Positions 1-11,940 of a stretch of DNA of 64,000 nt are shown in pieces (the first letter of the stretch is position 1; each line of letters begins with the position of its first letter). The stretch comes from Riptortus pedestris (Eukaryota; Arthropoda; Insecta; Hemiptera; Alydidae). Both the position numbers and the translations under genes were made by a program. Under the pieces are notes generated by a model. That model saw nothing but the letters and a program-made list of their open reading frames with translations, did not search any database and was not told the origin of the DNA. Location: contig CM032232.1 of the NCBI GenBank assembly GCA_019009955.1, forward strand, positions 144,186,001 to 144,250,000, read 5' to 3'.

Positions 1-263
1 GAGGATTTACGAAAATTCGAAATATCTCCGTTATTATGCATCGGATCGAAAAGTTGTACAGAAACTATCTTATTGAAAATTAAATTTACTATAACCATTG
101 TTATATAGAATTATTCTCTGTCTTGAGTATTAACCGAGATATTTGCATTTTTATTAAAAGCTAGTTCGGCCCTATTCTTAACTGTTCGTCTTTCGTGAAA
201 ATTCTCTATTGTAAAACTTCACGTGGGAAATCTGCTTAGTTTACGCAGCCCCTGAGTGACGGA
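1..263 (-). mobile_element. Family X repeat (Helitron-like), cut by window edge
   Basis: This matches the internal and 5' parts of the family X repeat, best seen at 28241-29202. It ends with the complement of TCCGTCAC at 263. The (TA)n array and 3' hairpin would lie left of the window. Confidence 0.75.
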
Positions 264-265
264 CT

Positions 266-345
266 TTTCACTTAATATTCAAGGTGGTGTAAGCGTTACC
301 AGTATGCAGATTTCTCTATTGTAGAACTTCACGTGGGAAATCTGC
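266..345 (-). repeat. Family X subterminal fragment, inverted partner of 1514-1592
   Basis: About 80 bp is nearly identical, in inverted orientation, to 1514-1592. The segment normally lies just inside the 5' end of family X (compare 28241-28345). Confidence 0.8.
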
Positions 346-847
346 AATACTGTCACAAGTTCAATAGTGCTTGTTGCTATACTGTCACATAAATGTCGGG
401 TCACTATTCTTTAATAAACATTCATTACAATAGTTTGATAACATCCTTTCCGAGCTGAACATATCAATGAATCCACCAATCCAATCACACGTTGATTTTG
501 ACTGCTCTGTAAATTGGCTTAAATAGTATTTATGTGGGTTCCATCCAGTAGGAATATACTGCTTAATAGGTTTGCCGATCTGGAGGCTGCTATGGAAACC
601 AGGGTGACATTTTGAGCCAATGACATTAATGGCTCAATGCAAAGTAACATCAAACTGGATAATGGAATGGCTACAACTAACTGGATCACGTTAAGAATTC
701 AATTTCCTCCGATGGAGAAACGTCCAATCTTGTCGGTAGGAAGTTGCTTTGGCAAGATTAAGAATTGGCCACACCATCATCTCCGTAATCACTCTCACTT
801 ATCAGCTATGCTCTATGAAAATGTTAAACGTCTTACTGCAAAAAACA
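346..847. other. No recognisable feature
   Basis: AT-rich sequence without a convincing coding frame. A 99-codon open frame starts at 637, but it runs into the family X repeat at 848 and shows no domain. Confidence 0.5.
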
Positions 848-1312
848 TCAGTCACGCAGGGGCTGCGTTAACTAAGCAGATTTCCCAAGTGTGTCACGCG
901 TTTTTGCATTTATCTCAAAAATTAAAAGTTCAATGAGAACAATATTTGGTACTTAGGCTTCAAATAAAATGATTCATAACATAATAGAATATTGTTAAAA
1001 TGAGATAAGTAGGAATGGGGGTTTTCTGAAGACCAAAAACTAAAATATGCAAATATCTCAGTTAATAATCAAGATAATGAAAAAATGTACAGAACAACAT
1101 TTGCAGAACATTAAATTTGCAATAAGATTGGTTTTATACGATTTTTCGATCCGACACATAATAACGGAGATATTAAGAATTTTCAAAATTCTCCCCCTCC
1201 CCTGGTCTGATTTGAGCCGTTAACGAACTTGATCTGTCTTTTTGTATAAAACGATTATATATCAAGTTTAGTAAAGATAAAACAAAAATTGCGACCGCTA
1301 GTGCGGTAACAG

Positions 1313-1376
<64 letters not shown>

Positions 1377-1475
1377 ATATATGGGTAGGATCGATGGACA
1401 TTTGAAGAAAAATTTCGAAAATCGCGTCATGAGTACAACCTCAATAGCTCATTTCCCGTAAGAGAAATCTGCTAA
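848..1475 (+). mobile_element. Family X repeat copy with both ends
   Basis: It starts at a variant of the 5' end (TCAGTCACGCAGGGG), carries a (TA)n array at 1318-1382, and ends with a degraded hairpin followed by GAAATCTGCTAA. The interior is shorter than in the 962-bp copy at 28241. Confidence 0.75.
1318..1382. repeat. (TA)n microsatellite inside family X
   Basis: Nearly uninterrupted TA dinucleotides; the short TA-rich open frames across it are artefacts. Confidence 0.95.
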
Positions 1476-1513
1476 AAAGTATTCTCTATTTCTATGGGAA
1501 AAGTCCTAGTAAG

Positions 1514-1592
1514 TAGATTTCCCACGTGAAGTTCTACAATAGAGAAATCTGCATACTGGTAACGCTTACACCACCGTGAATATTAAGTGAAT
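1514..1592 (+). repeat. Family X subterminal fragment
   Basis: Inverted match to 266-345. It continues as family X interior to about 1720 (compare 28345-28480). Confidence 0.8.
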
Positions 1593-1648
1593 ACAGACGG
1601 TAATAAGAAATCTTTCGGTCAATTTTAATAACCTCCCAAAGTAAATCG

Positions 1649-1762
1649 TCTGAAATGTAAACAAACAGGTATGCCAACCTCTCACCGGAAAGAAAAACAA
1701 TTGTTGAAATATATCAGAATATAACATGGAGGTTGGCAGATCTGTTTGTTTACATTTCAGAA
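1649..1762. repeat. Imperfect inverted repeat, arms about 30 bp
   Basis: The left arm (about 1649-1681) contains AAATGTAAACAAACAG. The right arm (about 1729-1762) contains CTGTTTGTTTACATTT. The left arm is family X sequence, the right arm is not, so this may be a rearrangement junction. Confidence 0.7.
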
Positions 1763-2450
1763 GCTTCCCGTCGGGAAAGAGAACTTAAAAGAATAAAGTG
1801 TTTAACGTAATATAAGTAAGTTATTTGTAAACAATAGAAACCAAACGAAAATAGCACTATGAGTCCAAAATAAACATATTTAATATCCTCTCGAAAAACA
1901 ATAAAACATCACTAGAAATAAAGCAAAACAAACACAAGTAATTAAAAAAATCCTCGTAAAATGGCTCTGAGTATCCTACGAAAATATTTGTTAATTATCG
2001 TAGCTTAGATCAATGCAATTACTTTTTAGGAAATTCGTATTGAATTCCTAATTTAAAAACAATTTTTTTTATTAATTAAACATGAGAAACCTCTGATAAT
2101 ATGATACAGGTGATATTTGTAACTATTTATAATTATTTTAATAACTTTTTCTTTTTCAGCTCGGGGCATGTGAATGAAGAACATTTCTAAAATTTTTTCT
2201 AGAATTGACATTAATGTTGTTTTATCTAAGCAACTTTACCTAATAGACCTACTCTATTAGTTGTTATAATATTCAAAAGACATATATCTTGGAATTGTTT
2301 GGTCGAAGTTATCATGTTATAATTCTTTGTTTATACCTGTATTATTATGTGTGTATATTTCATCTAATACACTTATTGATCTAGTTTGTTTTTTTTTGTG
2401 ACTTTATTTCATATCCTAAAATGTTTGGTGTTACAATCGGATACTCTTTA
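1763..2450 (+). repeat. Dispersed repeat shared with 35330-35895 and 46050-46480 (inverted)
   Basis: A pyrimidine tract and AG (about 2146-2160) precede a GGGC..TG..GAA..AC block and an AT-rich tail. The same order occurs near 35670 and, inverted, near 46250. It resembles the last exon and 3' region of a DNA transposon, but no transposase is readable. Confidence 0.5.
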
Positions 2451-2469
2451 TATATATATATATATATAG

Positions 2470-3640
2470 CCTCAATAGCCCAATGAAGTCTGTACCGATG
2501 ATAACTTTATCCACTATGTTGGCAACAACAAATACATGACCAGCGTTAATTTTGACGATAGCCAGTCTAACATTGGCTCTTCCGTATACGGTGGCAGTGC
2601 GCAGTCGTACATTGATTACCTGTTAAACTGATCCTTTTACCAAATCAGTCCTAATTATGGACTGCGACGTCCCTGTGTCTATGGTGAGGATCTGCTTCCT
2701 TCCGTTGATAAGCCCACGAGCAGTAAGGTTGCTATTTTGTTGTTGTATTATGGAAATGGAGATTGTGGGGCCAGCGGTTGTAGGAGCTAGCTCTTGCCCC
2801 TCAGTGCTAGCTCGTTTTAGTTTAACGGTGTCTCTTGAGATTTGGGGTTATTCGTCCGTTTGTTCTCCCTTGGTGGCGAAACAGATCTTGACCTTTTCTT
2901 TGGGGCTTTACAGTTACGTTGAAAATGGCCGGGCTTACCGCAGTTGAAGCATTTGTTGCGTGATTTATTCATTTCCTCCTCAAGTATTCTCTGACCATCT
3001 CTTCTATGTCACTCTTTTTGTCGCTGTAATTGTGTGCATCAGCCTCAAGTCGTCGCACCTTGTAGACTTGTGGCTTAGACATGACTTTAGCCATTTTGTC
3101 CACATAATTATTCCTGCAAGCAGACGGTAAACTCTCCAGTATTTTTGCTGCTGTTCCCTTAAGTGCCAAAATTAGTTCTATCGCTTTTTCTTCATTGTTC
3201 CATCCAGTTTTACTAGCCACTGTCTCAAATTGGAACTTAAAGATACTAAATGGTACGCTACCGTCGAAATTTGGGGTGGAATGTTCTGAAATCATTCTCA
3301 CCGGACCCTCTCGAACTTGTAGATTGTTCATTTGAAATTGTAGTTCACGTATTTCTTCGTCCATCTTCTTTCTTAAGCCTGCCATTTTCTCTTCAACATT
3401 ATTCTTAATGCCGCTGAGTCTTTCATCAAACTCGCTGACTCTCAGCTTCCACTCGTTTGCCCATGATCTCTGATAGTTCGTGGATCTTTTAGTTTGTGGA
3501 TCTACTAGATTCTTGGAAATTTTCCTCCAAATCCTCACAATTAGCTCTAAAAGCTTCTTCTTGTCCGACTTCAGCTAGATTTTCTCACTGTTGCTCCTTG
3601 AAATTTTTCTTTTTCCTTTAGAAGCTATCGCAATTAGCTT
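2470..3640 (-). pseudogene. Ty3/Gypsy retrotransposon gag-protease fragment
   Basis: On the minus strand, 3538-2969 is an open gag-like stretch (189 codons) with charged coiled-coil-like sequence and the block GWNNEEKAIELILALKG, typical of Gypsy gag. After a stop and frame change comes a CCHC zinc knuckle (CFNCGKPGHFQRNC, about 2955-2910). A retropepsin follows, with active-site block IDTGTS (about 2670) and the end block VDKVIIGTDF (about 2490). The copy stops there, next to a short (TA)n at 2448-2468. Reverse transcriptase and integrase are absent. The frame breaks and truncation make it a dead fragment. Confidence 0.85.
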
Positions 3641-3936
3641 TAGAAGCTTCTATGAGTTTTTGGTTATTATCAGCCATTTTTTTTTCCATCATAGCGGCCG
3701 AAATTGAATTTAATTCCAAATTGCTGCTTGTGACAGGGGTACATACAGTAATATCTTCTTCATCCTCAACTCACATGTACTTACATCAGTGTCTGGTCAC
3801 TGGAATTCATCTATTAACTGCCTTTGAAGTTCAGCCTTATTTCTTGGTGTTGGGAAATCTACCATTTGATTTAATTTTCCAATCGCACTTCTGCCACTAG
3901 ATGTTAACTTTAGTACAAAAATCACAAAAGTTGATT

Positions 3937-4490
3937 ATTAGGGTCCTTTTGGATTCCCGAATTAAATACACAAACTTTAGCGTTTTTATCGCTGCAGAAT
4001 TTATTTGGCGACGCACTACACACTTCCACGCTCTTGGTAAATTATTCTTTACTAATCACGATATGCACTGATACCTTCACACCTTATTGCACAGCACAAT
4101 AACTCATAATCACGCGAATCACTGATGTTCACAAAACACGGTACTGTACTGCACTGAAACTAAAAGCTGCAATCACTGTTCACAAAAAGCTGCAATGAAA
4201 GCACTGTTGTTTATTTAGTGGCGGACTGATTAAATAAATTCCTTAGTTCCACCCTGGCTAGAAAAGGGTGGTAACTTGTAGATAACCCGTCCCAATTACA
4301 TAGTATTATAAAGTGGACGTAAATAAATAAATGAACGCACTGTTATTCACCTGTAAGAAAACAGTGAACTAACAGACTGTCAAGTCAGCTGGGCAACTTT
4401 TATACAGCTCGGCGCCATACCTAGAAGGGTCCAGATGCTGAGTCAGCTACGTAGTCTAGAATATTCTAGACTCGACCCTTGCGCCGCTTC
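3937..4490 (-). repeat. Probable Gypsy LTR/leader, related to 41371-41905
   Basis: It lies upstream (in element sense) of the gag fragment. It resembles 41371-41905 at its low-coordinate end (TTTTGGATT...AATTAAA.ACACA) and in base content at the other end. Boundaries are approximate. A SINE fragment (4211-4340) interrupts it. Confidence 0.5.
4211..4340 (+). mobile_element. 3' part of tRNA-derived SINE
   Basis: It contains GGCGGACTGATTAAATAAA, then CCACCCTGGCTAGAAAAGGG and a tail of GTGGACGTAAATAAATAAA. This matches the 3' half of the SINE at 13925-14135; the tRNA-related head is missing. Confidence 0.75.
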
Positions 4491-5318
4491 TGCAAGGATG
4501 CCTTCACTTTCTTCGTACTTCTTAAATACCTGAATAACTATGCGTACTTTTCGCATATATTGTTTGTTTGTTTCATAAGGTTTTATGGCGAAAAACTACT
4601 AGGATATCATCGCCCTGTAGTATCTATAACTCTCGTTTTGGTTACCTGCATTTTGAGAAGAAACTGTGTTTATGTAAATTGCCTATTAGTTTATGCCTGG
4701 CTGCTGTAGAGTGAACATCGTCTCCTTACCACTCTCCAATGTCTCTGTTATAACTTTGGTCATACAAGTTGTTATCTGCTAGTTTTTGGTACAGTTCAGT
4801 TTTGTAACATCGTCTATCTATTGACTGTGTCTTATTTTCTTGGAGTGACGTAGAGGGGCTCAAGAGCGTAATTTGTGTAGGGCTTTAACGGTCAGGTGGA
4901 TTTTTTTGAAATTTGGAGTGCCGCTGCTTTTTGTAATACAGGTTTTATTTGTGAAATCTGATCACCGCTGTGCTGGAAGAACGGCCGGAAGTTCTAAAGG
5001 TAGGTGGCTAATGCTATATCTTCTCTAGGCTTGCCTGCGAGTCGGAGTTTAATCCCTCCTCAGTTGGGCTAATCCCACCTGTAGGATTATCTTACTGCTC
5101 TTGACTGTGTTAATCTTTAGAGCTGGTTGGAAGGTTTTTGATTCCCTTACATGTTTGTGTGTTTGTATGTATGGTGGAATACGTGAGATTAGCATATTTC
5201 TTCCTGTTCCCACTCTGTTTTTTTTCCTGTTTCACTATATTTTATGTGTTTTATTTATTTTTGTTTGTCATTGAGTGAATATGGTAAACCCAGATGACGA
5301 GATTTCTCTTACTACCTG
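4491..5318. other. No recognisable feature
   Basis: Moderately AT-rich sequence without recognisable genes or repeats, ending at the BEL/Pao LTR. Confidence 0.4.
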
Positions 5319-5535
5319 TGTATGCGAAATTTAGTGGACTGTATACTTAACACTGGCTGGTTCCGATGTAAACCGACTGGACATGCCTGGTGTAGGGAAA
5401 ATAACAAGTACTCACGGTATCAGCGCTAGAGCTTGACTGACTGTCTGCTAATCTTGTCCGGCAGGGGCGCCACCTGTTGTCTTCTCGATCTAGGAGTTCC
5501 CTTAACTTCAAAACTGGACGTACAATTACCAAACA
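5319..5535 (-). repeat. BEL/Pao 3' LTR
   Basis: 217 bp. On the plus strand it starts TGTATGCGAAATTTAG and ends ACCAAACA (TG...CA). It pairs with 13065-13283, with roughly seven substitutions and two short indels by eye, so the insertion is not recent. Confidence 0.9.
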
Positions 5536-6002
5536 TACCGCCAGCCTTGGGATTATCTTATTATAATCCCAACAAAATGCAATAAATAAATAAACAAAGG
5601 GGTTCACTTTATTGTTTGTAGCTGGTTGCGATAGGAACTAAATAACTAAACATAATCACTAAAATACAAAACTTCAATGGCTTAGAATAAGGAAGGATAA
5701 GGTAATGAAACCGCACCAACTTCACCTTGCTGGGGGCTGTCAGCAAGTACTTAGTTCGTAGGAAAGAGGCCCACGGAAAGGGATCAAGCCATTGAAATAA
5801 AAAACCTATTAACTAATTATTATTTAAATAACGAACAAGGAAATAATCTAAACAAAGAACAAAGAATTAAACAATCAAACATCTGGTTGGGCTACTGTCC
5901 AACTAATGAGCAAATAAACGACAAACTTCTAAATAATAAGGAACAAAACAAAACAAATAAAAAACAAACTTCTAATTAATAAGGAACAAAACAAACTTTA
6001 GC
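5536..6002. other. 3' non-coding part of the BEL/Pao element
   Basis: AT-rich sequence between the integrase stop and the 3' LTR. No clear polypurine tract was identified next to the LTR. Confidence 0.5.
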
Positions 6003-7197
6003 TCAATCTGAGACGGGGAGCGGCACTAACCTGTTAACAGGCCGGCGCAGCAATGTGTTGCCCACTTTCAGCTCTACCACTCTAACAACTGAGTCTGTAC
6101 CGGGAAACACTCTCACGACTTTACCTAGTGGCCAATTCATCGGAGAAGTGTTCTCGTTCTTTATTAGCACTAGGGCTTCTGGTGACAAATTTGGTACTTC
6201 GTTGTACCATTTCGTCCTTTGTTGGATCGAATTCAAATAGTCATTCTTCCATTTTGCCCAAAATTGCTGTGCTAAACTGCGTACCAATTGCCATCTATTC
6301 AAGACTCCTTCCTTAACATCCAGGAGGTTATGTTCTGGCGGCGAAATCAACGGACCACCAACTAAAAAATGGCCTGGTGTCAGAACATCGGACTCCATAG
6401 GAGATGAAGACAATGGTGTTAGCGGTCTGGAATTCAAGACAGCTTCAATTAGATGCATTAGTGTGTTCAGCTCTTCATAGTTTAGGCATCTATTGCCGAT
6501 TATCTTGGTCAGGTGACTTTTGGCCGATTTAACAGCCGCTTCCCAGAGCCCAGCCATTGAAGGTGCTCCAGCTCTGTTGAAATGCCATCTAATGTCCTTC
6601 TTGGCAAGTGCCGTTTCAAGCTCGGAACAGTTGAGGCATCCTGTAAGCTCACGGAAATATCGTGAAGCACCCTTAAAGTTGGGAATCCTCTCCGGGCACA
6701 AAACCTATCAAAAGCATCGAGAAAGGCCGGAGTAGATAATTCCGTTACAATCTCACAATGTGTTGCCTTGACACAAAAACAAATAAAAACAACCAAATAT
6801 CCTTTGATAATTTTGGCACCTTTACGCTTGTGCTCCTTAATAGAGAATGGACCAGCACAATCAATTCCGACGTGAGAGAATACTCTGGACTGAACCACTC
6901 TAGGCTTTGGCAACTGCCCCATTTGTGGTTGCAGAAAAGAAGCCCTGTACCTAGTGCACGTGAGACATCTGTGAAATTCTCTGTCGTATCACTGTCCTAG
7001 CTGATAGGATCCAAATGTTTCTTCTCAGTAAAAAAAAAAAGTACCAGGACCAACATGAAGGTAGTTCACGTGGTAATAATCAATTATCAAGTGAGTTGCT
7101 ACGACTATGCTTTGGCAACAAGTATCGATTCTTGCTACATCAGGCAGTCAATCATTCTTAAGTCGTCCACCTACTCTAAGAATTTTGTTCTCGTCTA
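6003..7197 (-). pseudogene. BEL/Pao pol, integrase part (frameshifted)
   Basis: Directly after the Tc1 insertion point the frame resumes with DENKILRVGGRLKN, the conserved BEL block before the integrase zinc-binding region. 6922-6700 carries the integrase core (block SHVGIDCAGPF with the first catalytic Asp). After a frame change, 6701-6003 carries the rest of the core (block GAPSMAGLWEAAVKSAK) and the C-terminal DUF5641-type region (blocks LTPGHFLVGG and WPLGKVVRVFPG) ending in RPVNRLVPL. Family assignment is secure. Stops near 7000-7150 and the frame change show decay. Confidence 0.9.
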
Positions 7198-8719
7198 CAC
7201 TCCTCGTTAAAAAAAACGGAACACCCTAAAATTTATTAATTTCATTGGGTTTTTACTGAAGCAGAGAATCATACCTTATTGTGTCTTATAATACAAGTAC
7301 ATAGGAGTAATAAAAAGTGTATTTCAGAAAAAAAAAATTAATTCCTTTAATTCCAAAAAAAAATAAAAATTTATCCTAAAAATGAAAAAACTACTATTCA
7401 TACACTAATAACCAGTGTTGCCACCTCTTGCTCGAATGACAGCCTCCATAGGTGTGGGCATGCTCCTGATCAAGTCCTGGACGACCTCCTGAGGTAATCT
7501 TCCCGACCGTTCCAAACGGCAGCCTCAAGCTCCCTGAGGTTGAGGGTGCTGGTTCCCTGGCTCCAACACTTCTTTTTAGTCTGTCCCATTAATGTTCTAT
7601 GCAATTTAGGTCAGGGCTCCTCGCTGGCCATGGCAATGTGTCGATATTGATTTCAGATAGGTAGTCCCTAACAATACGGGCAACATGTGACCTTGCATAA
7701 TCATGGATAAGAAATGCATTTTCAACAATAAAAGGCATGTATGGAATGACATAGTCCTCCAAAATGTCTGCCACGTATCTTTGTGCAGTCAAAGGGCCCC
7801 CACCAATCGAAACTAACTCTGTGCGAGCTTCCCATGAGATGCCACTCCAGAACATCACGGAGCCCACACCATAAGGCTTCCTTCCGACTATACAACATTG
7901 GCTGTATCGCTCACCTGGCTTCCTCCACATTCTTCTGTGTCCATCAAGAGAGTTTAGCGCCATTCTGGTCTCATCGGTGAACAGGACTCGTCTCCAGTAT
8001 TAGACAGTCCAATCTAGGTGCTCCTGGGCAAACCTAAGGCGGGCTCTTCGGTGCTCTCTGGAGACAAGTGGTCCAACCATGGGCCTTCGTCACCTCAGTC
8101 CACTATTCCTCACTCGTCTCGTAACTATTGATACCAAAACATGTAAGTTTCGGACACCAGCGACCAAGTTTCTTAAGTCGTTTGCTGTTTTTAGCCGATT
8201 TCTGAGAGTCTGGAGCCGGATAAAACGGTTGTCTTCCGCTGATGTGACCCGTGGTTGGCCCGATCCAGGTCTTCTTGCGTATCCTCCTGTCTCTCTGAAT
8301 CGTTTCAAGACCCGTGCGACAGTTGACAAGTGGACCCCAAGTTGATTAGCAATGTAACGTGTGCTACGGTCTTCTTGGTGCATCGTCACTGCCCTCATTG
8401 TGTCATCTCTATCTAACTGTGCCATAATTACTTATGAATTCTAAAATACTGCGTACTTGATGAAATTAACATGAATACTGAGCCCTAGTAATTTTTTTTT
8501 TGTATCCCTAAGTCGATAGGAATGACTATGGAATTTGTGCTGTTTTCTAAACAATAGGATTAAAGATAAGAAGAAGTGCTGGAATTCAAATGAAATTGTT
8601 GTTTTTTTCCTCCAATGTATTTGTCTGATTAGAAACATCAACATAATATTTTTTATTTCAATTAAAAACTTGTGTAATCAATAAATTTTTGGGTGTTGCG
8701 TTTGTTTTGACGAGGAGTA
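7198..8719 (-). mobile_element. Tc1-family DNA transposon (DD34E) inserted in BEL/Pao pol
   Basis: Terminal inverted repeats of about 40 bp: the left end reads CACTCCTCGTTAAAA, the right end reads inward TACTCCTCGTCAAAA, and both continue to a shared AACACCC...AAATTTATT block. TA dinucleotides flank both ends (7196-7197 and 8720-8721), as expected from TA target duplication. The element is 1522 bp, close to the usual Tc1 length, and interrupts BEL pol between RNase H and integrase. Confidence 0.93.
7420..8425 (-). pseudogene. Tc1 transposase, frameshifted
   Basis: The N-terminal part (8425-8090) starts MAQLDRDDTMRAV and holds a helix-turn-helix region (STRYIANQLGVHLSTVARVL) followed by a GRPR-like block (RRPGSGQPR). 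A frame break near 8080 separates it from the catalytic part (7963-7589, with degraded continuation to about 7420), which contains VGSVMFWSGISW, the second catalytic Asp in IHDYARSHVA, and PDLNCIEH. Exactly 34 residues lie between that Asp and the final Glu, giving DD34E, the Tc1 signature. The usual DNA.PH motif is changed to DYARSH. It is not expected to be active. Confidence 0.9.
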
Positions 8720-8721
8720 TA

Positions 8722-11700
8722 TATAGGGACATAATAGACGAAGAGATTTGGGACAACTCCCAGTTGTTTTCGATGTCATCAGCCTTACTTCATAAGCAAA
8801 ATGATGACCTTGTACTTCCCTGACAAGTATATTCAAAGATAGAGCAAGTTCTTCTCGGGTTAAACCACCTTTTAGTCTCGTTTCAGGAAGTTTGCGACGA
8901 CAATTAACAGAGAATCTGATCACATAAGCAAGAACTCTTTTGAGTTTGCCAAAACAAGAAATCCTGTCTATCAGTTTAAGAACCGAGTTCTCTTCACTAG
9001 AGACCATAATCGGGTTGACCAATAGACTTTTGGACTTAGCTTCAGGAAGTTTACTCAAGGGAACTTTGTCGAACTCCGAAATACACCATTCATGGATGGG
9101 TTCCTTACACCACGGAGGGCCTTCCCACCATAGCTTGTTATCAATGATCATGTCTGGGGTCAAGCCTCTACAGGCAACATCGGCTGGGTTGTCAGCACTA
9201 CTGATATGACGAAGACTAATTGGCACTGGCGAGTCTAAGAAACTAGCAACTCTGTGAGCGACAAAAATCTTTAAATTACAAGGTCGCTCCTTAAGCCATG
9301 ACAAAACAATAGTAGAGTCACACCAGGCGTAAACTGCTATAACCTTGTTTAAGGAACTTAGGGCTGAGTGTACACTCACAATTAAGTCCTTTAATAGCAT
9401 AGCACCAAGTAACTCCAATTTAGGCATTGTAATTGTTTTCACAGGAGCCAATCTAGTCTTAGAGGCAAGCAGGCGTACTTCGCCATGCTGATCTAAGCTC
9501 CCAATTCGAGCATAGACAACTGCTGAGTAGCCGAGTTCGCTGGCATCACAAAATCCAAGCAGATTTATTGAACCAACGCTATTGGCATCAACACCCACAA
9601 ATCTTGGGATTGTGACGTTCGACAACAAATATAGATTATTGACACAATGCAACCATTTGCTAAGAATATGTTCCTCTATAGGATTATCCCAGTCGTAGTC
9701 CATTATCCACAAGGATTGGAAGAAGGATTTCATGAAAAAAACAACAGGAGCAACAAAACCCTTGGGATCAAATACCTTAGCAGTTACGGATAAGACAATT
9801 CTCTTAGTCACCACTCTTCGAGGTGCAACTGAGGAAATGTGGAACGACAAAAAATCAAGATTAGAATCCCAATGAATTCCGAGAATTTTCAATGAATTGT
9901 CTTGTTTTGGATCAAGAGATATGTTAGTTTCTTTAAGCTCCTCAGGAATCGAATCTAAGACTACAGGAACACTGGAGACCCATTTTCTCACCAAAAATCC
10001 GCCAGCCTTGAGCATACTGATGACTTCATTCATAAGTTCTCTCGCCTCTTCTATTGAGCTGGCACCACTGAGAAGGTCATCAACGAAAAAATCCCTTGGA
10101 ACAACTTTTGCAGCAAGGGAATACTTATGTCCCTCATCCAAAGCATTCTGGACTAAATACCGCAGAGAGATGAATGCAGCTGAGGTTAAACCATAAGTAT
10201 TGGTGACTAACTCATAATCCTCTATCGGGTCCCCTGGGTGAAACCTGAACAAAATATGTTGATACGATCGATGTTCAGAGATGATATTCACCATACGATA
10301 CATCTTGGCAATGTCTCCGACTAAAGCCACACGGTGAAATCTGAAACGTAGCAGAATATCAAATATGTTCTGTTGGAAAGCAGGACCTTTCAGCAAACAA
10401 CAATTAAGACTCAACCCAGAAGTAGTTGGTGCACTACCGTCAAACACAACTCGACATTGAGTGGTTGTAGAGTCTTTGTAAACAGCTAAATGAGGAATAT
10501 AACACTTCCCACTTCCTAATGTCACTTTCTGCATATGACCCATCCCTATGTACTCATTCATAAATGCATTGTAATCCTTTCTCATATCTGGAGATCTAGA
10601 TAAAGCCTTTTCTAAAACGAGCAACCTTTTCTTTGCATTAATGAACGAATCACCTAGGTTGTCTATATTAGGTTTACACAAAATGGGAGAGTTATATCTA
10701 CCTTCAGGGGTACGAAAATACAATTCTTTGTATTGGTCTTCAGCCAATTGCTCTTCTTCACTCAAGAGGTTAACTTTACTTTGAGAAACTACACTTTCAC
10801 ACTGCCAAAATTTAGAAACCAATTCATTGAGATCAGAATCATTGGTTTTCTTCATCAGAAAGTTGCAGAATAAAGAACTATTTGTGTCACCAGGGACTTT
10901 ACCAGTGACTACATAACCAAAAACTGTCGGGTAGGCCGCAGCTGAACCGACTCTAATAATAGGACCATCCTTTATGATCTCATAATAGAGGTCTGCACCA
11001 ATTAAAATATCAATCTTAGTAGAAGATTCAACTAATGCGTCGCTTAAGTCCAAATCTTTAAATTGTATTTTTATTGAACTAGGTAGTTTGCTTGGTGGTG
11101 GGACAGAAGCAATTCTATTCACAACAATAGCTTCGGTATTAAAACTGTACTCGGTGTTACCCACAGCCGATAAACAAATTGTGGTCACATAACTACCAGT
11201 ATTTAATTTTGAACCACCAACTCCATAGCAAGTATCAGAGCAATACCTCTTAGACAAACCTAATTCTCTGAATAATCTATTAGTTATAAATGACACTTGA
11301 GACCCTGAGTCTATAAGGGCTCTAGCCTTTATACTGTTTCCAAATTTATTTTTTATATTGACTATAGCAGTGCTGAGCAGTACTGAAGCATTAGATTTGC
11401 TAGCAGAGCAAGCTACTATGTTTTCACTGTTACTTTCATTGTTATCACTATCTTTTGTGTTACTTTTTAAACATAACAAACTATTATGCTTTCCCTTACA
11501 AGAGCATAATTTATTACTTTTGCACTGTTTTAAAAAATGTCCAGAAAAAAGGCACAAAATGCACAATTTATTTTCTTTTACAAATTTAAATCGATTAGGT
11601 ATTTCCATACTAAGAAATTTAGCACAATCAAATATTTTATGTTTGCCTTTACAGCAGTGACAATGGGTTTCGTTTTTTCTGATAGATACTGAAGTCAAAA

Positions 11701-11935
11701 CACTTTTATTTGAATTAAATCTATTATTACTGCTAATGGGCTTATTATGTTTGAGGTTACTGGTTTTCAAAATGTTTACAAATTGTAGCGAAAATTTAAT
11801 GAAAGAAGAAGCTGTTGGAAATTTGACCTCTCTATGTTCAAGTTCGAATTGCTGTAATGTTTTAGAATCAACTAATTTCGTGGCCAAGTAAAACAAAATG
11901 AAATCTGCTAAGTCATCAATAGGCATTTTCTTCAA
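8722..11935 (-). CDS. BEL/Pao pol: zinc knuckles, protease, reverse transcriptase, RNase H
   Basis: A long open frame of 1085 codons; its last residues (8678-8719) are read from the Tc1 end, so its own sequence stops at 8722. In order: cysteine-rich zinc knuckles (residues about 90-150, e.g. CHCCKGKHKIFDC), the aspartic protease block IDSGSQVSFITN (about 207-218), the BEL pol linker, reverse transcriptase with catalytic block FVDDLLSG (about 618), and RNase H (FCDASELGYSAVVYA, about 800). The WWEGPPW block typical of BEL follows near residue 972. The start is separated from gag by a frame change; BEL gag and pol are usually one frame. Integrase is cut off by the Tc1 insertion. Confidence 0.92.
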
Positions 11936-11940
11936 AGCAG

